Program-made: the position numbers and the translations under genes
Source: Guyanagaster necrorhizus
Lineage: Eukaryota > Basidiomycota > Agaricomycetes > Agaricales > Physalacriaceae
Assembly (NCBI RefSeq): GCF_019112545.1
Contig: NW_025064880.1
Location: forward strand, 1,307,719 to 1,371,718
DNA: 64,000 bases
Direction: 5' to 3'
In this document: in pieces, positions 1-10,296 of the stretch
Position numbering within the stretch: the stretch's first letter is position 1
Layout: each line of letters starts with the position of its first letter
The notes under the pieces: generated by a model
Seen by the model: the letters and a program-made list of their open reading frames with translations, nothing else
Database searches by the model: none
What the model was told of the DNA's origin: nothing

Positions 1-337
1 CCAGTGATAGAAGAATCAGTACGTTTACCGATGATAAGTTCTCGATTGATAGTACCGTATTAACTCCCAGGACTATCCACTTGACCGCGAAGATATAAAA
101 AGCCATTGGTGCATCGGTCCGCACATACGACCATATGGAATAACAGAACTTGACTTGACATGGCGGAGATATCTCAAGTCACGAAGTCTCTCGTGCGGCT
201 TAAGTGGGTTCTTAGCTTCATTCTTGGGTGAAAAAGGTATGAATAGACTGATGGTGATTCTAGTGGCAAAAGAATGTTATTGGATACTACTCTCAAACGT
301 GCACATACTCACAAAAAATATAGAGTATCCTCATGCT

Positions 338-2367
338 CTAACTCATGGATGCATCAGTTGGAATCACATCGTCTTCAACGAAATCGATACCCAAGCACCC
401 TATCTTCGCCTTCTTGAGTAACTTCTCCGCAACTTTCCTTCTCGACTCCGCCGCTACCAGCTCCAACTTGGCCATTTCAAGCTCATGTTCAGCTCTTCTC
501 CGTCCACGCGAAAAGGTGACATTCTCAAGGACACGGTTGCCGCGTAGATTATGAAGGTGTTTGATCTACAAGCAAGGATCAGTTTCTCTTGGCTCGATAT
601 AAGCGGGGACGAAACGATTACCTGTTGCTCATAATTGGGCTCCGAGTACGGCTTGAAATAAACCGGGATGACAGGTAGTAACTGGTTTGGGGACGAAGGT
701 GCTTGGTTCCATGCCACTGGAGTCGCCGGTGTGCTCCCTCCAGCGAAACCGTCTCGCGTTGATTGCGAATATCCGTAGCCGCGACCGCGAGGCGCACCTG
801 CCCGACCTCGTCCACGACCTCGCCCGCGCGACGAGTCGCGATCAAAGTTGCGCGGTCCTAAAGGAAGTTGCTCGCGTTCGTAACCGCGAGGCTGACGAGG
901 CGGCGAGTCGGCGCGTACTGTTTGCTGGGGAGGAGAGGCTTGGGGTACAGGCGATGACCGGTGAGGCGGAGGGGAATCTGGACGTCGCACAGGTGATACT
1001 GCGCGAGGTGCAGGTGACGGTATATGATGAGAAGGTGAACGTGACCGTCGTTGAGGTGAAGCTGGGCGACGCCGAGGTGATGAAACACGATGTTGTGGTG
1101 AAGAGTTGCGGCGTTGTGGTGATGGAATGCGACGCTGAGGTGAATGAGCACGCCGCGGAGGTGAAGGATCCCAGCGCTGGGGTGACGGAGCCCGCCGTGG
1201 AGAAGGAGGCCAACGCTGAGGTGAGTAACGGCGCTGAGGCGAAGGAGGCCAACGTTGAGGAGAACGACGAGGCGGCGACGACCTCCGACTGGGAGAGTGA
1301 AGCCGCCACGAAGGTGAAGGCCGACGCGAAGGTGACACCGGACGACGTGGAGGCGATATAGGCCGAGGATAGGGTGAATAAGGTCTTCGGATTGGAGAAG
1401 GCGGTCTGCGTGGTAGACTTGGTGGTGGTGATCGTCGGCGCGGTGGTGAATAACGATGCAGGGGCGGCGGCGGTGATCTGGATCTTCTGTAACGAGAGGA
1501 AGGTCCAGAATGTGGTGACCGTCGTGGCGGCAGTGGCGAACGTGAAGACCGTCGATACGGCGGCGGTGAACGTGAAGGTTTTCGTGGAGGGGAAGTCATA
1601 TGAGGCGGCGGCGACCGTTCCTTCTCCCTCGGAGGGGACTTTTCTCTTTCACCCTCTTCCATCTCTTGTGAATTGTTAGCCTGTAACTCGTTTTCTTGCT
1701 TTGTCTCAGCATCGACGTCCATCTTGGCCCCATTTTCTCTTTTGACCGCGTCTTTTTCTGAATTGAGTGTCGGTGCAACATCGGTATCCATGTGAATGTC
1801 ATATTTGTCATCCATCTGTGGCTCCTTCTCATGTACTGCATCCTTTAAGGGTGTAGGAGACCGTCGAGGCGGTGGTAGATCTCCCAGATGATTTTCAAAG
1901 CGACGTGGTGTATCATATCTTGAGTTGTACCGTCGTGGGGATGCACCATATCGGCTGCGAGGTGGTGATTCACGTTCGTACCTTCCACGAGAAGGTCCAG
2001 GAGAGTAGCGGGAAGGTCCTGGAGAATAATGACTCTGGGGAGGCGACGAAAAACGCGAACTACGCGGGGGAGAGTCGAAGCGCCGCCTAGGTGGTGAGCG
2101 TGACCGTCTCCCGTATCGAGAAGGGGGTGGTCGAGGCGGCGGCGAATCTTGTCGGTATCGTGATGGATAATCTCGTCTGTCCCTCTCGTATTGCCTTTCT
2201 TTGTCGTACTCCCTTCTGTCGTCCCGGTCCTTCCAGCCCCCTCTACCTCGTCCACGTCCTCGACCACGAGGTGGCCCGGTGTAATGTGTCCGACCAAATG
2301 GAGGAGGCGTCCGACGTCTTGGTGGAGAGCGAGATGACTGTTGTGGACGTGCTGGAAGACTCGACAT
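338..2367 (-). CDS. Arg/Ser-rich (SR-like) nuclear protein
   Basis: Two exons, 622..2367 and 338..565, joined across a 56-bp GT-AG intron. Reading through the intron gives a wrong tail; splicing leads to a charged helical C-terminus ending at TAG 338..340. The N-terminal ~110 residues hold RG/GRG runs, and most of the middle is SPxRR, RRxSP and SPQRR repeats, the composition of SR repetitive splicing or matrix proteins. No RRM or PWI domain is visible. The C-terminal ~75 residues, rich in Lys/Glu/Ala, look like a short coiled coil. A role in pre-mRNA processing or nuclear speckles is inferred from composition only. It is divergent from SSF1, 364 bp away. Long open frames on the opposite strand here are a by-product of Arg/Ser/Pro codon bias. 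Confidence 0.7.
860..1660 (-). repeat. Degenerate SR/RP codon repeats inside the SR-rich gene
   Basis: The coding strand is an irregular array of 12-21 bp units encoding SPxRR, PSPQRR and RRxSP. The + strand shows the matching recurring GAGGTGA and GGCGA words. The units are diverged and there is no fixed period, so this is a protein-level low-complexity repeat and not a simple satellite. Confidence 0.7.
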
Positions 2368-2731
2368 TCACTTGTCGTGGAAGTAGCAAGGAAAAGTCGT
2401 GATATTTGTCTTTATGTACCTACCCCTTCGGGCAAAAATGTCTTTCCTCAATAGGAAGAAGGTAGGAATTACGTACGAGAGCTTGTCACGGTCACGTTCA
2501 TGCAATACTAGATGTGTAATATTGTACGGTTGAGAAGGGAGTCTGGATGAGGAGCCAAAGTGCAAAAAATCGCGATCAACTTTTGGGTAACAAACAACAA
2601 AGCCGCTTTTATTGCAGTTTATTGTACCCCCGATTTTCTTATTTTCTTTACTGCCAACTCTTTGCCTTTTTGGGCTCCACGTGCTGACCAAATTTTCACG
2701 ATCATCTAAATTTATCCATCTCCTCCACACT
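2368..2731. promoter_or_regulatory. Divergent intergenic region SR-rich gene / SSF1
   Basis: These 364 bp separate two divergent start codons and must hold both promoters. I see AT-rich stretches and pyrimidine runs near the SSF1 start, but no TATA box I would defend. The frames that cross it are not supported as coding. Confidence 0.4.
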
Positions 2732-4168
2732 ATGGGTCGACGAAGAAAGAACAAGACACATTTGAAGGGCGGATCCACCGATTCTGCTTCCTCACAGACA
2801 GGCGTGCCAAAATCTTTTGTGATCAAGTATGGCCAAGTGGGAGCATCCATTGCTCAGCTTGTCCGGGATATTCGAAAAGTTATGGAACCTAATACTGCCA
2901 GTCGTCTGAGGGTTAGTGGTTGTAATCTGCCGTAGCGCAAAGCTGACTTCATTATGTAGGAGAGAAATAGGAATAAGCTGAAAGATTACTTGACTCTGGC
3001 TCCTGCACTTCAAGTCACGCATTTACTCGCATTCACCCTGACCCCCGTCGCACCGTCATTGCGGATAATCCGTCTTTCCTCTGGCCCGACTCTTAGCTTT
3101 CGAGTAGAGAGATATAGTCTTATGAAAGACATTTTGAATACGTCCAAGAAGGCTCGAAGTATCGGCATGGAATACCTTAGTCCACCCTTGGTATGCTTCC
3201 CCTTTGTAGCATCTTGATTCAAAAATCTCACTTGAGTAGCTTGTTCTAGCATCATTTCCTTCTCCATCTCCAACAACCCCCCCTCATCTGCCTCTGGTCA
3301 TGAAGGCATTCCAATCCCTCTTCCCCCCCCTCTCACCTAAAACGATAGCACTTTCTTCCGCTCGGCGAGTCGTTCTCGTATCTTACAACGCTGATCGTGG
3401 TACTGTCGACTTCAGACACTACATAATAACTGTGAAAGCCTACGGTGTATCGAAACGCGTCCGCCGTATCCTCGAAGGCCCAAACAAGGGCTCAGCATCT
3501 CACGGCTTCTTAGACCTTGGGAACGAGAAAGACGTCGCAGATTTCCTCCTCCGTAGACGAGGTGAACCAGGACCTGATGGCTATGAAAGCGCCTCTTCTG
3601 CGGAAAGTGTTGCCGGCGATGAAGACGCCGTTGACCTTGCAGACGATTACGTCGGAAAGAATAACAAAAAGGGATCGAGGCGTGCTGTGAGACTCGACGA
3701 GGTCGGTCCTCGGCTAGAGTTGAGGTTGGTGAAAATTACAGAAGGTGTTCCTGGAAAGGAGGGTGGTGTGATATTCCATGAATTCGGTGAGTTCGCTTTC
3801 AGCATAAAGTTTAACTAGGTCTAACGAATTGTGTAGTGAAAAAATCGAAGAAGGAAGTGGCTAATCTGAAGGCAGCGCACGCAGCGAAAGAAAAGCAGCG
3901 AAAGGAGCGAAGGGAGGAGCAAGAAAGGAATGTAGCACGGAAGAAGGCGGCGAAAGCCGGAGGTGCAGAGAAGGGTGACGAGTACGAGGATAATGAAGAT
4001 AATGTCCTAGACGGAGATGAGGGTGAGGACGAGTCCGGGCACTGGGATGATGAGGAAGAGATCAGTGAGGGCGAAGAAAGCGAACAAGAAGAGGCAGAAC
4101 AAAGCAGTGAAAATGAAGGCGAACGGCAGCCCCCAAAGAAGAAAGTAAAGTTCCGTAGCAAGCGATGA
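2732..4168 (+). CDS. SSF1: Ribosome biogenesis protein SSF1/Peter Pan, Brix domain
   Basis: Four exons: 2732..2911, 2960..3190, 3240..3786 and 3837..4168; introns are 48, 49 and 50 bp. The start is MGRRRKNKTH, preceded by in-frame codons unlike the family. The N-terminal two thirds is a Brix domain: a VPKSFV opening, then the RNRLKDYL-like segment, the RIxRxxxGPTLxF motif and YSLMKDI. The C-terminal third is a long alternating Lys/Arg- and Glu/Asp-rich tail typical of nucleolar proteins. Family knowledge: Ssf1/Ppan acts in the nucleolus in 27S pre-rRNA processing for the large subunit. For intron 2 the nearer AG at 3249 breaks the frame and AG 3239 is the working acceptor. Its 3' end faces SYF1 (convergent, about 110 bp). 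Confidence 0.93.
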
Positions 4169-4277
4169 TCTAGGACGGTCTTCTCCTGTTCTTGTTTTCT
4201 TACATGGTGTATATATTGTGTTCGAGCAGTCGGAGATAAAAGCTGGATGGCAATTACAATAAGATATATAACGTGTC

Positions 4278-7200
4278 CTACAAATCTTCATCGTCCGAGA
4301 TATGGATTTCATCGGTGTTGACTACTGGTGCTGGAACACCTTCCTGTGTCTCTTCATCCACACGAGGCAGGGCTGTCTTTTTTGCAGCAACAAAGGCCGG
4401 TCCCTTTGCAGAACCAGCCTGCTTATCAGCCATAGCCATAGCATCCTCCACTGCGTCCTCCAAATCATCGTCCTTCCTTGTCCCTTGCCTCGCCGCCATA
4501 GTCTGTGCCGCCAAGTAACTCGCCTCAGTGTTGAATTGTGCCTGCACACTACGCTTAATGCGCAACATCTCCCTGAAAGTGTCTTCAGATCCTGTCTCGA
4601 TTTCAAAGCTATTCCATTCGGTCCAGAACTGAGGGTCGACGCGGGGGTCGCAGAATTGAGAGGCATGCGCATAGATGGCGCGCGCCCGATCAATTTCGCC
4701 GAGCTTGCGTTCCAGAGCGGCGAAACGGAGGCATATCTCGGCTGTTTGTCGATCCGGAAGAACTGATGAAAGGTTAGACGAAGTAATAAGGTATGAGCAT
4801 CGAAAAACGTACCCTCCAAGGCCCGTTCATATATGGGACGCGTGGCCGGAAGCCCGTAATTGGCGGTGGCTTTGGCGATGTAGATAGTGAACATCTGTGG
4901 GGGGTAAAACAGTGAGTACGATGGTGTCGGATTACTTGGACGACCCGCATACCTCAAACTTGTCTTCATCGGCAACGACTTTAGTAGCACGGTCAAAGAT
5001 AGACATGGCTCTTTTAGCCAGGCCGTGGTCTTCTTCCAGCTGAGCATACATCAGGAAGAGTGGTTTACATGACTTTGGAGGACATTTCTCTAAAGCTTGC
5101 TCGAAAAGATCCCGAGCACGTTCGATTTTCGTGCCACCCTGGAGAACCAACATCAGTAACATGAATCAAAGCACAGCGAGGAAACTCACATATCGTTTGA
5201 TGAATTTCGACAAGTATATATTCCATATCTCAAAAGATATGGGAAAAGTAAACAGCTCAACGCCTCGTTCGTAGACCTATTACACATGGCGGTTGAGCAT
5301 TGGACATGGACGAGGCATGAGGACTTACTTTAAAGCTCTCCTCAAAGTATTTGTTCTCTTCCAAGAACGCAGCATAATTGACGATGATTTGGGCATTTGC
5401 TATTCTGAGCTCCAGGATCTTATCGTAGACCGCTTTTGCGGATTCCACCGAGCCTATAGACTCCTCAAGGTCAACATAAAATGACCAAAGCTTAAGAGAC
5501 TTGAACAAGCGCGTCTGTGCTGATAATGTCTGCAATTCGTACCGTCAGCACACTTCAAAAATCTATATGATTCCAACATACGTGATCATGGTAATTTATT
5601 CTTGTGCTTTTAGGAATAGCCGCTGCACGTTGCATTACCCGAATAGCTTCATCATAATTTCTGTATTCAAGTCAGGTGTGCTTGATCTTTAAATGGAAGA
5701 TGAAACGCACTCGTGTCGAATCTCCAGCTCTGACCATTCGCACCAGACTTCGGCCAGGTCTTCCACGGCCTTGAAGTTCACTTTAGTCCCCTTCTCGAGA
5801 ATCTTTCGAGCACTGTCAAGGTCCGGTTCGGCCGTTCCACTTGCGCCGCCCTCCTCGTAATACTTGGCAAAGTTGATATATAACCGATGCAAGTTAGCTG
5901 TCGCCTTTCGAGGCACAACAGTCTCCAATGCTTTGGTGTATGTTTCAGCAACCTGATATAGGACTTGAGATTGCACACGATCCGTTGAAACAGGATGTAT
6001 TTACCTTTTCGTCATCCTCCCCCCATAAAGCCACTCTTTTCTCCCACTCCTGAACGTCATTGGGATTTCGTCGTATCAGTACCTCATTCACAAGGAATGG
6101 TCGTCGATCCATTAAATCCTCAAAATCCTTCATCCTAATATCGAGCTCTTTCTCCGTCTCTGCGGCATCTTCTTCGTCTTCCTCATCGGCCAGATTCTGC
6201 ATCATGGCAGAAATTAAGGACTCGCAGAATTCCGCATAGGCATCGAAGATCTGCGTGAAATCGCGAATAGTCAGCACCGATGAGATGCCTTGTTCAAAGG
6301 TATCCTTCGCTCGGTCAAATTCTCCACGCTTAATCCAGTATGTTGCTAAGCCAGTCCACAAGCGACCCGCTTGGTCCTTGTACACGTTAAGACCGTCTTT
6401 CTGTATGATCCTCTCGATATTGAGTTTGCGCGGGCTCGTAGGATCCTCGTCTTCGTCATGATCTGGAACGGGTTTGGATTGACCATCAGCCGCACCGGAC
6501 TCCGACAACTTTGCGCCATCAGCCTGTTCGTTGCTTGCATTGGAGACGTCGGTCTCATCCATGTCCAAGCCTACATCATCCGAAAACTTCTCGACGACGT
6601 CCAGCCAATCTCCCAAAAGCTGGTATGGGCTCTTCCCTTCGGGGCTGACGTATTCCCCTCGCGAAGCCTTCCGTGCCAGCGAAAGAAGAAGCTTTGCAGC
6701 TTCGAGAGGACGTGGGTCTGATGTCGAAGACGAAAGTAGAAGAGAAGTAAAGCGTTCTGTTACACTCGGGTCAACGGCAATGTAGCGACGATGTACTACA
6801 ACCATTGTTGATCCCCCTCGTGTCTCCGACCAGAGGAGATATCGAATCCAGATACGGAAATGAAGGGAAGGCGGAAGTGTTCGCAGCGCTCGGTCGAAAG
6901 TATGGCGCGCATGAGTATAAGAAATTATTGGGGGACATGAGGGGTGGAAAAATATTGATAAATACAAGAGCCATAGCCGGGGAAGCTACATAGAAGAATT
7001 TCAAGATTTGGAAAAACCATGTCAGAACGTACATACCTTTGGCAACCACATAAGAGCGCGTTCAAAGGTTGCAACAAGCGACTTCCACTCTTCCCAGCCC
7101 ACAGTTCCGTCCAAGCCTTCCTCCCACTCCTCAAGATCTTCTTTTTCCTCCTCCAGCGCGTCCTTCATCTCGGGAAACTTCTTTTTGCCGCCAGCTCTCT

Positions 7201-7612
7201 TTTTCACAATTTGCTTACCCAGCACGTACGACATCCGCATCGTCAGATACGACTTCCACATCTTGAATGAGCCAGGAAATTGGACCAACGCCGACTCATA
7301 GAGGTACGTCAGGCGTTGCAACGATATACGGCGAAGCGGTGTCGACAGAGGCCTAATAAGTGCTGCAAGCTCTTCGGGGAGATCTGAGGGCCGTTCTGTT
7401 TTGATTAGAGACGTATATGCATCCCGTGCGGTATGGATTGCTGACCACCAGGCGCGAAAAGACTGGGGATTACGGAGGAGGTCCTCTTCGCGGTGGAGAT
7501 CCTTTACAGTTACGAGGCCAGGGTGAGTAACTGGACTTGGGATGGGGAATGTCAGCGGAAAGAGAGAGGAAAGGCTCTCCAACGAGTTCCCTTTCTCTGC
7601 AACTGAGGGCAT
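4278..7612 (-). CDS. SYF1: Pre-mRNA-splicing factor SYF1 (HAT-repeat protein)
   Basis: Nine exons: 7037..7612, 6005..6985, 5711..5952, 5582..5660, 5329..5529, 5190..5276, 4953..5138, 4813..4894 and 4278..4762, giving 972 aa. All eight introns are 49-58 bp. Half-a-TPR (HAT) repeats run almost end to end, with motifs such as [22 protein letters not shown] and [11 protein letters not shown]. The C-terminus carries the family's acidic ending after a helix rich in Ala and Met. Family knowledge: Syf1/XAB2 is a scaffold of the NineTeen (Prp19) complex in the spliceosome, with links to transcription-coupled repair. The start at 7612 gives the expected N-terminus. An in-frame ATG at 7708 also exists but overlaps the BET4 start codon and adds an unlikely 32 residues. 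Confidence 0.95.
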
Positions 7613-7706
7613 CGTAGTCGACGACGAGCAGGAGTTGTGATCTCGAAGTGAAGGAGCAAGGCAAGTCAAAATTCCCACGGTTACCTTACCCTTTACCTTA
7701 TCAGTC
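7613..7706. promoter_or_regulatory. 94-bp shared promoter interval SYF1 / BET4
   Basis: The two divergent start codons are only 94 bp apart, so both core promoters and 5' UTRs must fit or overlap here. No TATA box is visible; the interval has CT-rich runs. Confidence 0.5.
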
Positions 7707-9114
7707 ATGGTCTGTACACGTCAAGTTCATCGGTATATTATCTCATTTCCATCGTCTAGCACGGAATAAAACGCGTACGGCAAAGCAAGGAGGCTCTTGA
7801 AGCCAGGAAAGCACACGAACAAGCCAAGATCAAGGATTATCTTGCACTCAACGACGACATATTGACTCGGGTAGGGCTTCAAACAGCGTGGCCGAGTAAC
7901 GGGAGCTGATTTTTTACAGAAGAAGAATAAGGATTGGTCCAAGGATGCTCTGGATCTGACAACTCGAATGCTCCAAATCAATCCAGAATTTTACACAGCG
8001 TGGAACTATCGCCGGACTATACTGCTAAATGGAATATTCGCAAGCAGGTGTGAGCATCTGTCATTCCTGTCAACTCCGTGGCTCAGCCGCAGCCAGGACA
8101 CCTCAAGAAATCAATGAATTTCTTTCAGACGACCTTTCTTTGACGACACTTGCCCTGAAGGCACACCCCAAAGTATACTGGATCTGGAATCATCGTCGAT
8201 GGTGTCTCGAGCACGTACCCAATGGTCCTGGCACCGACACCGAAGGCGATCCCGAAGGCTGGAAAAAGACCTACTGGGATAAAGAGATGTTCGTTGTAGA
8301 ACGGATACTGGACGCCGATCCTCGCAATTGCAGGTTCCTTTTATTCCTATACGCCTTTCTCTTTCTGATAGCCCTCCAGTTCACGCATGGAATTACAGGA
8401 GATACGTGCTGGCTGGCATGCCCGTTCCCCGACCGGAGACCTCCGAATTGGCGTACACCACCAAAAAGATCGAATCTAATTTTTCCAACTTTAGTGCATG
8501 GCATCAACGCTCCAAGATACTAATTTCACTATGGGACAGCGGCCATCTTGATCCTGCGAAATCCAAAGAAGATGGTGGGTCATGAGTCCAAAAAATCGTG
8601 TCCCTGGCCTCACTTGCGTAGAGTTTGAGCTTGTACGAAACGCTATGTTCACAGACCCGAATGACCAAAGCGTCTGGTTATACCATCGTTGGCTTATAGG
8701 CTCAGGTTTGATATAATTTATAATTTTTTCGTACTTGGGCTAACCACACAATTGTCCCATCGGCAGGTGACAACCAGACACTATTGGAGAACGAGATTGC
8801 CGTGATTCAGGAACTGTTGGACGAACAACCTGACAGCAAATGTACGTGAAGCTGCCTTGTTTGACCTAGCGTACTTGGCCAACCCCATTCGTAGGGTGCA
8901 TGGAGTCCATCGTGCACTATAAACGCCTTCTAATCTCAAAACATGGTGCATCGACGGACACTGTCCGCCTGGTTCGAGATTGTCATTCTCTTTTAGAGCA
9001 ATTAATTGAACTAGATCCAGCTAGACGTAATAGGTATAAGGAGATTGGTGCGTATCTTTGGGCCGTTTAGGATAACATTATTCATTTTCCTATGTGCTAG
9101 GTGTGCACTGCTGA
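7707..9114 (+). CDS. BET4: Rab geranylgeranyltransferase alpha subunit
   Basis: Nine exons: 7707..7709, 7760..7870, 7920..8047, 8097..8333, 8372..8574, 8622..8705, 8767..8841, 8895..9047 and 9101..9114, giving 335 aa. PFTA repeats are clear: [40 protein letters not shown] and VWLYHRWLI. Family knowledge: with the beta subunit Bet2 and escort protein REP it puts geranylgeranyl groups on Rab GTPases. Exon 1 is only the ATG: splicing it to 7760 gives MHGIKR, and MHG is the conserved start of this family (human RABGGTA also begins MHG). The intron at 8334..8371 is only 38 bp. The last exon adds five codons; reading through the final donor would instead stop at about 9070, so the extreme C-terminus is uncertain. 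Confidence 0.93.
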
Positions 9115-9280
9115 TGATTCCATCAATATAATGCCCTCAGTTCTCATGGCAACTTGTGACGCCCTCGCTTAGAGGGTATTCAATCCAGTTCATTCTTGTT
9201 ACAAGAAAGAAAAAACGATTCATCATTCAACATATTCGTACAACATTTCCTCCCGACATAACGATCAGCGGACGAGGCGC

Positions 9281-9492
9281 TTAACACTTGCACTCGCCGG
9301 GCTTGCAGGCGCAGCTAGAAAATGGCGACATTAATCAAACGGCATGCCACCGTCAAGACAACAAACACTAACGATGCGCCGCAGTTGCAAGAGGTGCTGC
9401 CGCAACCATTCTGAGAAACAGGGGTCTCAACAGTCTGTGAACGATATAAGAGTCATTGACTTGGACGAGGAGGAGATGCGTACAGTGAACAT
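9281..9492 (-). CDS. Copper-type metallothionein, 34 aa
   Basis: Three exons: 9484..9492 (ATG plus two codons), 9373..9434 and 9281..9314; introns are 49 and 58 bp with good branch points. The product has 34 residues with seven cysteines in the order C-x4-C-x-C-x3-C-x-C-x4-C-x-C, ends in KPGECKC and has no aromatic residue after Phe2. This is the layout of short fungal Cu-metallothioneins (Neurospora/Agaricus type). The role is inferred: cytosolic binding of Cu(I)/Zn/Cd as thiolate clusters. A TATA box lies about 90 bp upstream, as expected for an inducible gene. It is convergent with BET4. The gene is too short and too split to be seen as an ORF. Confidence is high because three frames join exactly through two canonical introns. 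Confidence 0.9.
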
Positions 9493-9579
9493 TGTGAATC
9501 AAGGCTTGTAAGGGCTGGTTGTGGCGATTGTGGTTTGTGGGAGAGTTTGTTGGAGAGCCCCTGCTAGTTTAGATTCCTC

Positions 9580-9587
9580 CTTATATG
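9580..9587 (-). promoter_or_regulatory. TATA box of the metallothionein gene
   Basis: CATATAAG reads on the minus strand, about 88 bp upstream of the ATG at 9492. Position and sequence fit a core promoter element of a strongly inducible gene. Confidence 0.6.
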
Positions 9588-9619
9588 CCTTGCCGGCTGT
9601 TTACACATATTGTTGACCA

Positions 9620-9630
9620 GCTGACTCAGC
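9620..9630. promoter_or_regulatory. Palindromic bZIP (AP-1/MARE-like) site and nearby CCAAT box
   Basis: GCTGACTCAGC is a perfect 11-bp palindrome around the AP-1 core TGACTCA, about 130 bp upstream of the metallothionein ATG and on the EDC4 side about 670 bp from its start. A CCAAT/ATTGG motif lies at 9652..9659. Binding by a Yap1-like or other bZIP stress factor is inference. Confidence 0.45.
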
Positions 9631-9659
9631 CATCCAGATGTAGCATGGCCTCCAATTGG

Positions 9660-10296
9660 CTGTCCATAATTTGGTGCAACGTGACTAGGTATGCTATGAT
9701 GCGAATTTGTCAAGGATAATCGTCAATTGCAAGCGTCGCCCCGGTCGGATCTATCTTAAAAAGTTGTATTCAGCACTGTCATCCAAGTAAGTAGGCTTGT
9801 CTATGGTGCCAAAATCGAATCGAACCAGCCTGGTGGTACATGTTGTTAGCTCGTGATGAACGATGTATCCGGACCGCGTACTCGTGTCGACCTTTTCTTC
9901 GATTGTCGTTATCTTCTTTATGTTTCTGTCATTCTCAAGTGACGGATATCTAGCTACAGGCGAACGTTAGCTTAACTGAAGCTTAAAATTCTCCAATAGA
10001 CAATAGATAGCTCTTATCTCCTTCACCCTGTCCTTAGTGTTTCGACTTTTACTACGACCTGTATTTATCCCTTCTCTTATCATATAGCAAATACAGTAGT
10101 GGCCGAACGACTTGCTTTTTTTCCTTGATTTTTGACTTTATTGTTCAAGGCCATGCTTCCGGCAAATCCCGAAGAATATCAGCCTCGTGCATCCGGCGTG
10201 CTGAGCTAGAAATTTCACCTTTTTCTCTCGCCATCCCGTCGTCCATCGACGACGTTCACGACCTCTGTCGACCATCTTTCTGTACCTCTGACGATA
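9660..10296. other. Intergenic region upstream of EDC4
   Basis: No gene is seen. The last ~250 bp are pyrimidine-rich and precede the EDC4 start; a short ORF at 10125..10310 overlaps that start in another frame and is not supported. Confidence 0.5.

Noticed and set aside
1..337. Possible gene at the left edge (frames at 155..421 and 345..554)
   Set aside because: They overlap the 3' exon of the SR-rich gene or lack motifs; nothing else supports a gene here.
687..1361. 224-codon + strand open frame inside the SR-rich gene
   Set aside because: It is the complement of Arg/Ser/Pro repeat codons; its Val/Glu/Ala-only composition mirrors the antisense repeat. The minus-strand gene explains it.
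2612..2731. In-frame extension upstream of the SSF1 ATG
   Set aside because: The hydrophobic sequence is unlike the family, whose start MGRRRK is met at 2732.
7613..7708. SYF1 start at 7708
   Set aside because: It adds residues not typical of the family, overlaps the BET4 ATG and leaves no room for a 5' UTR.
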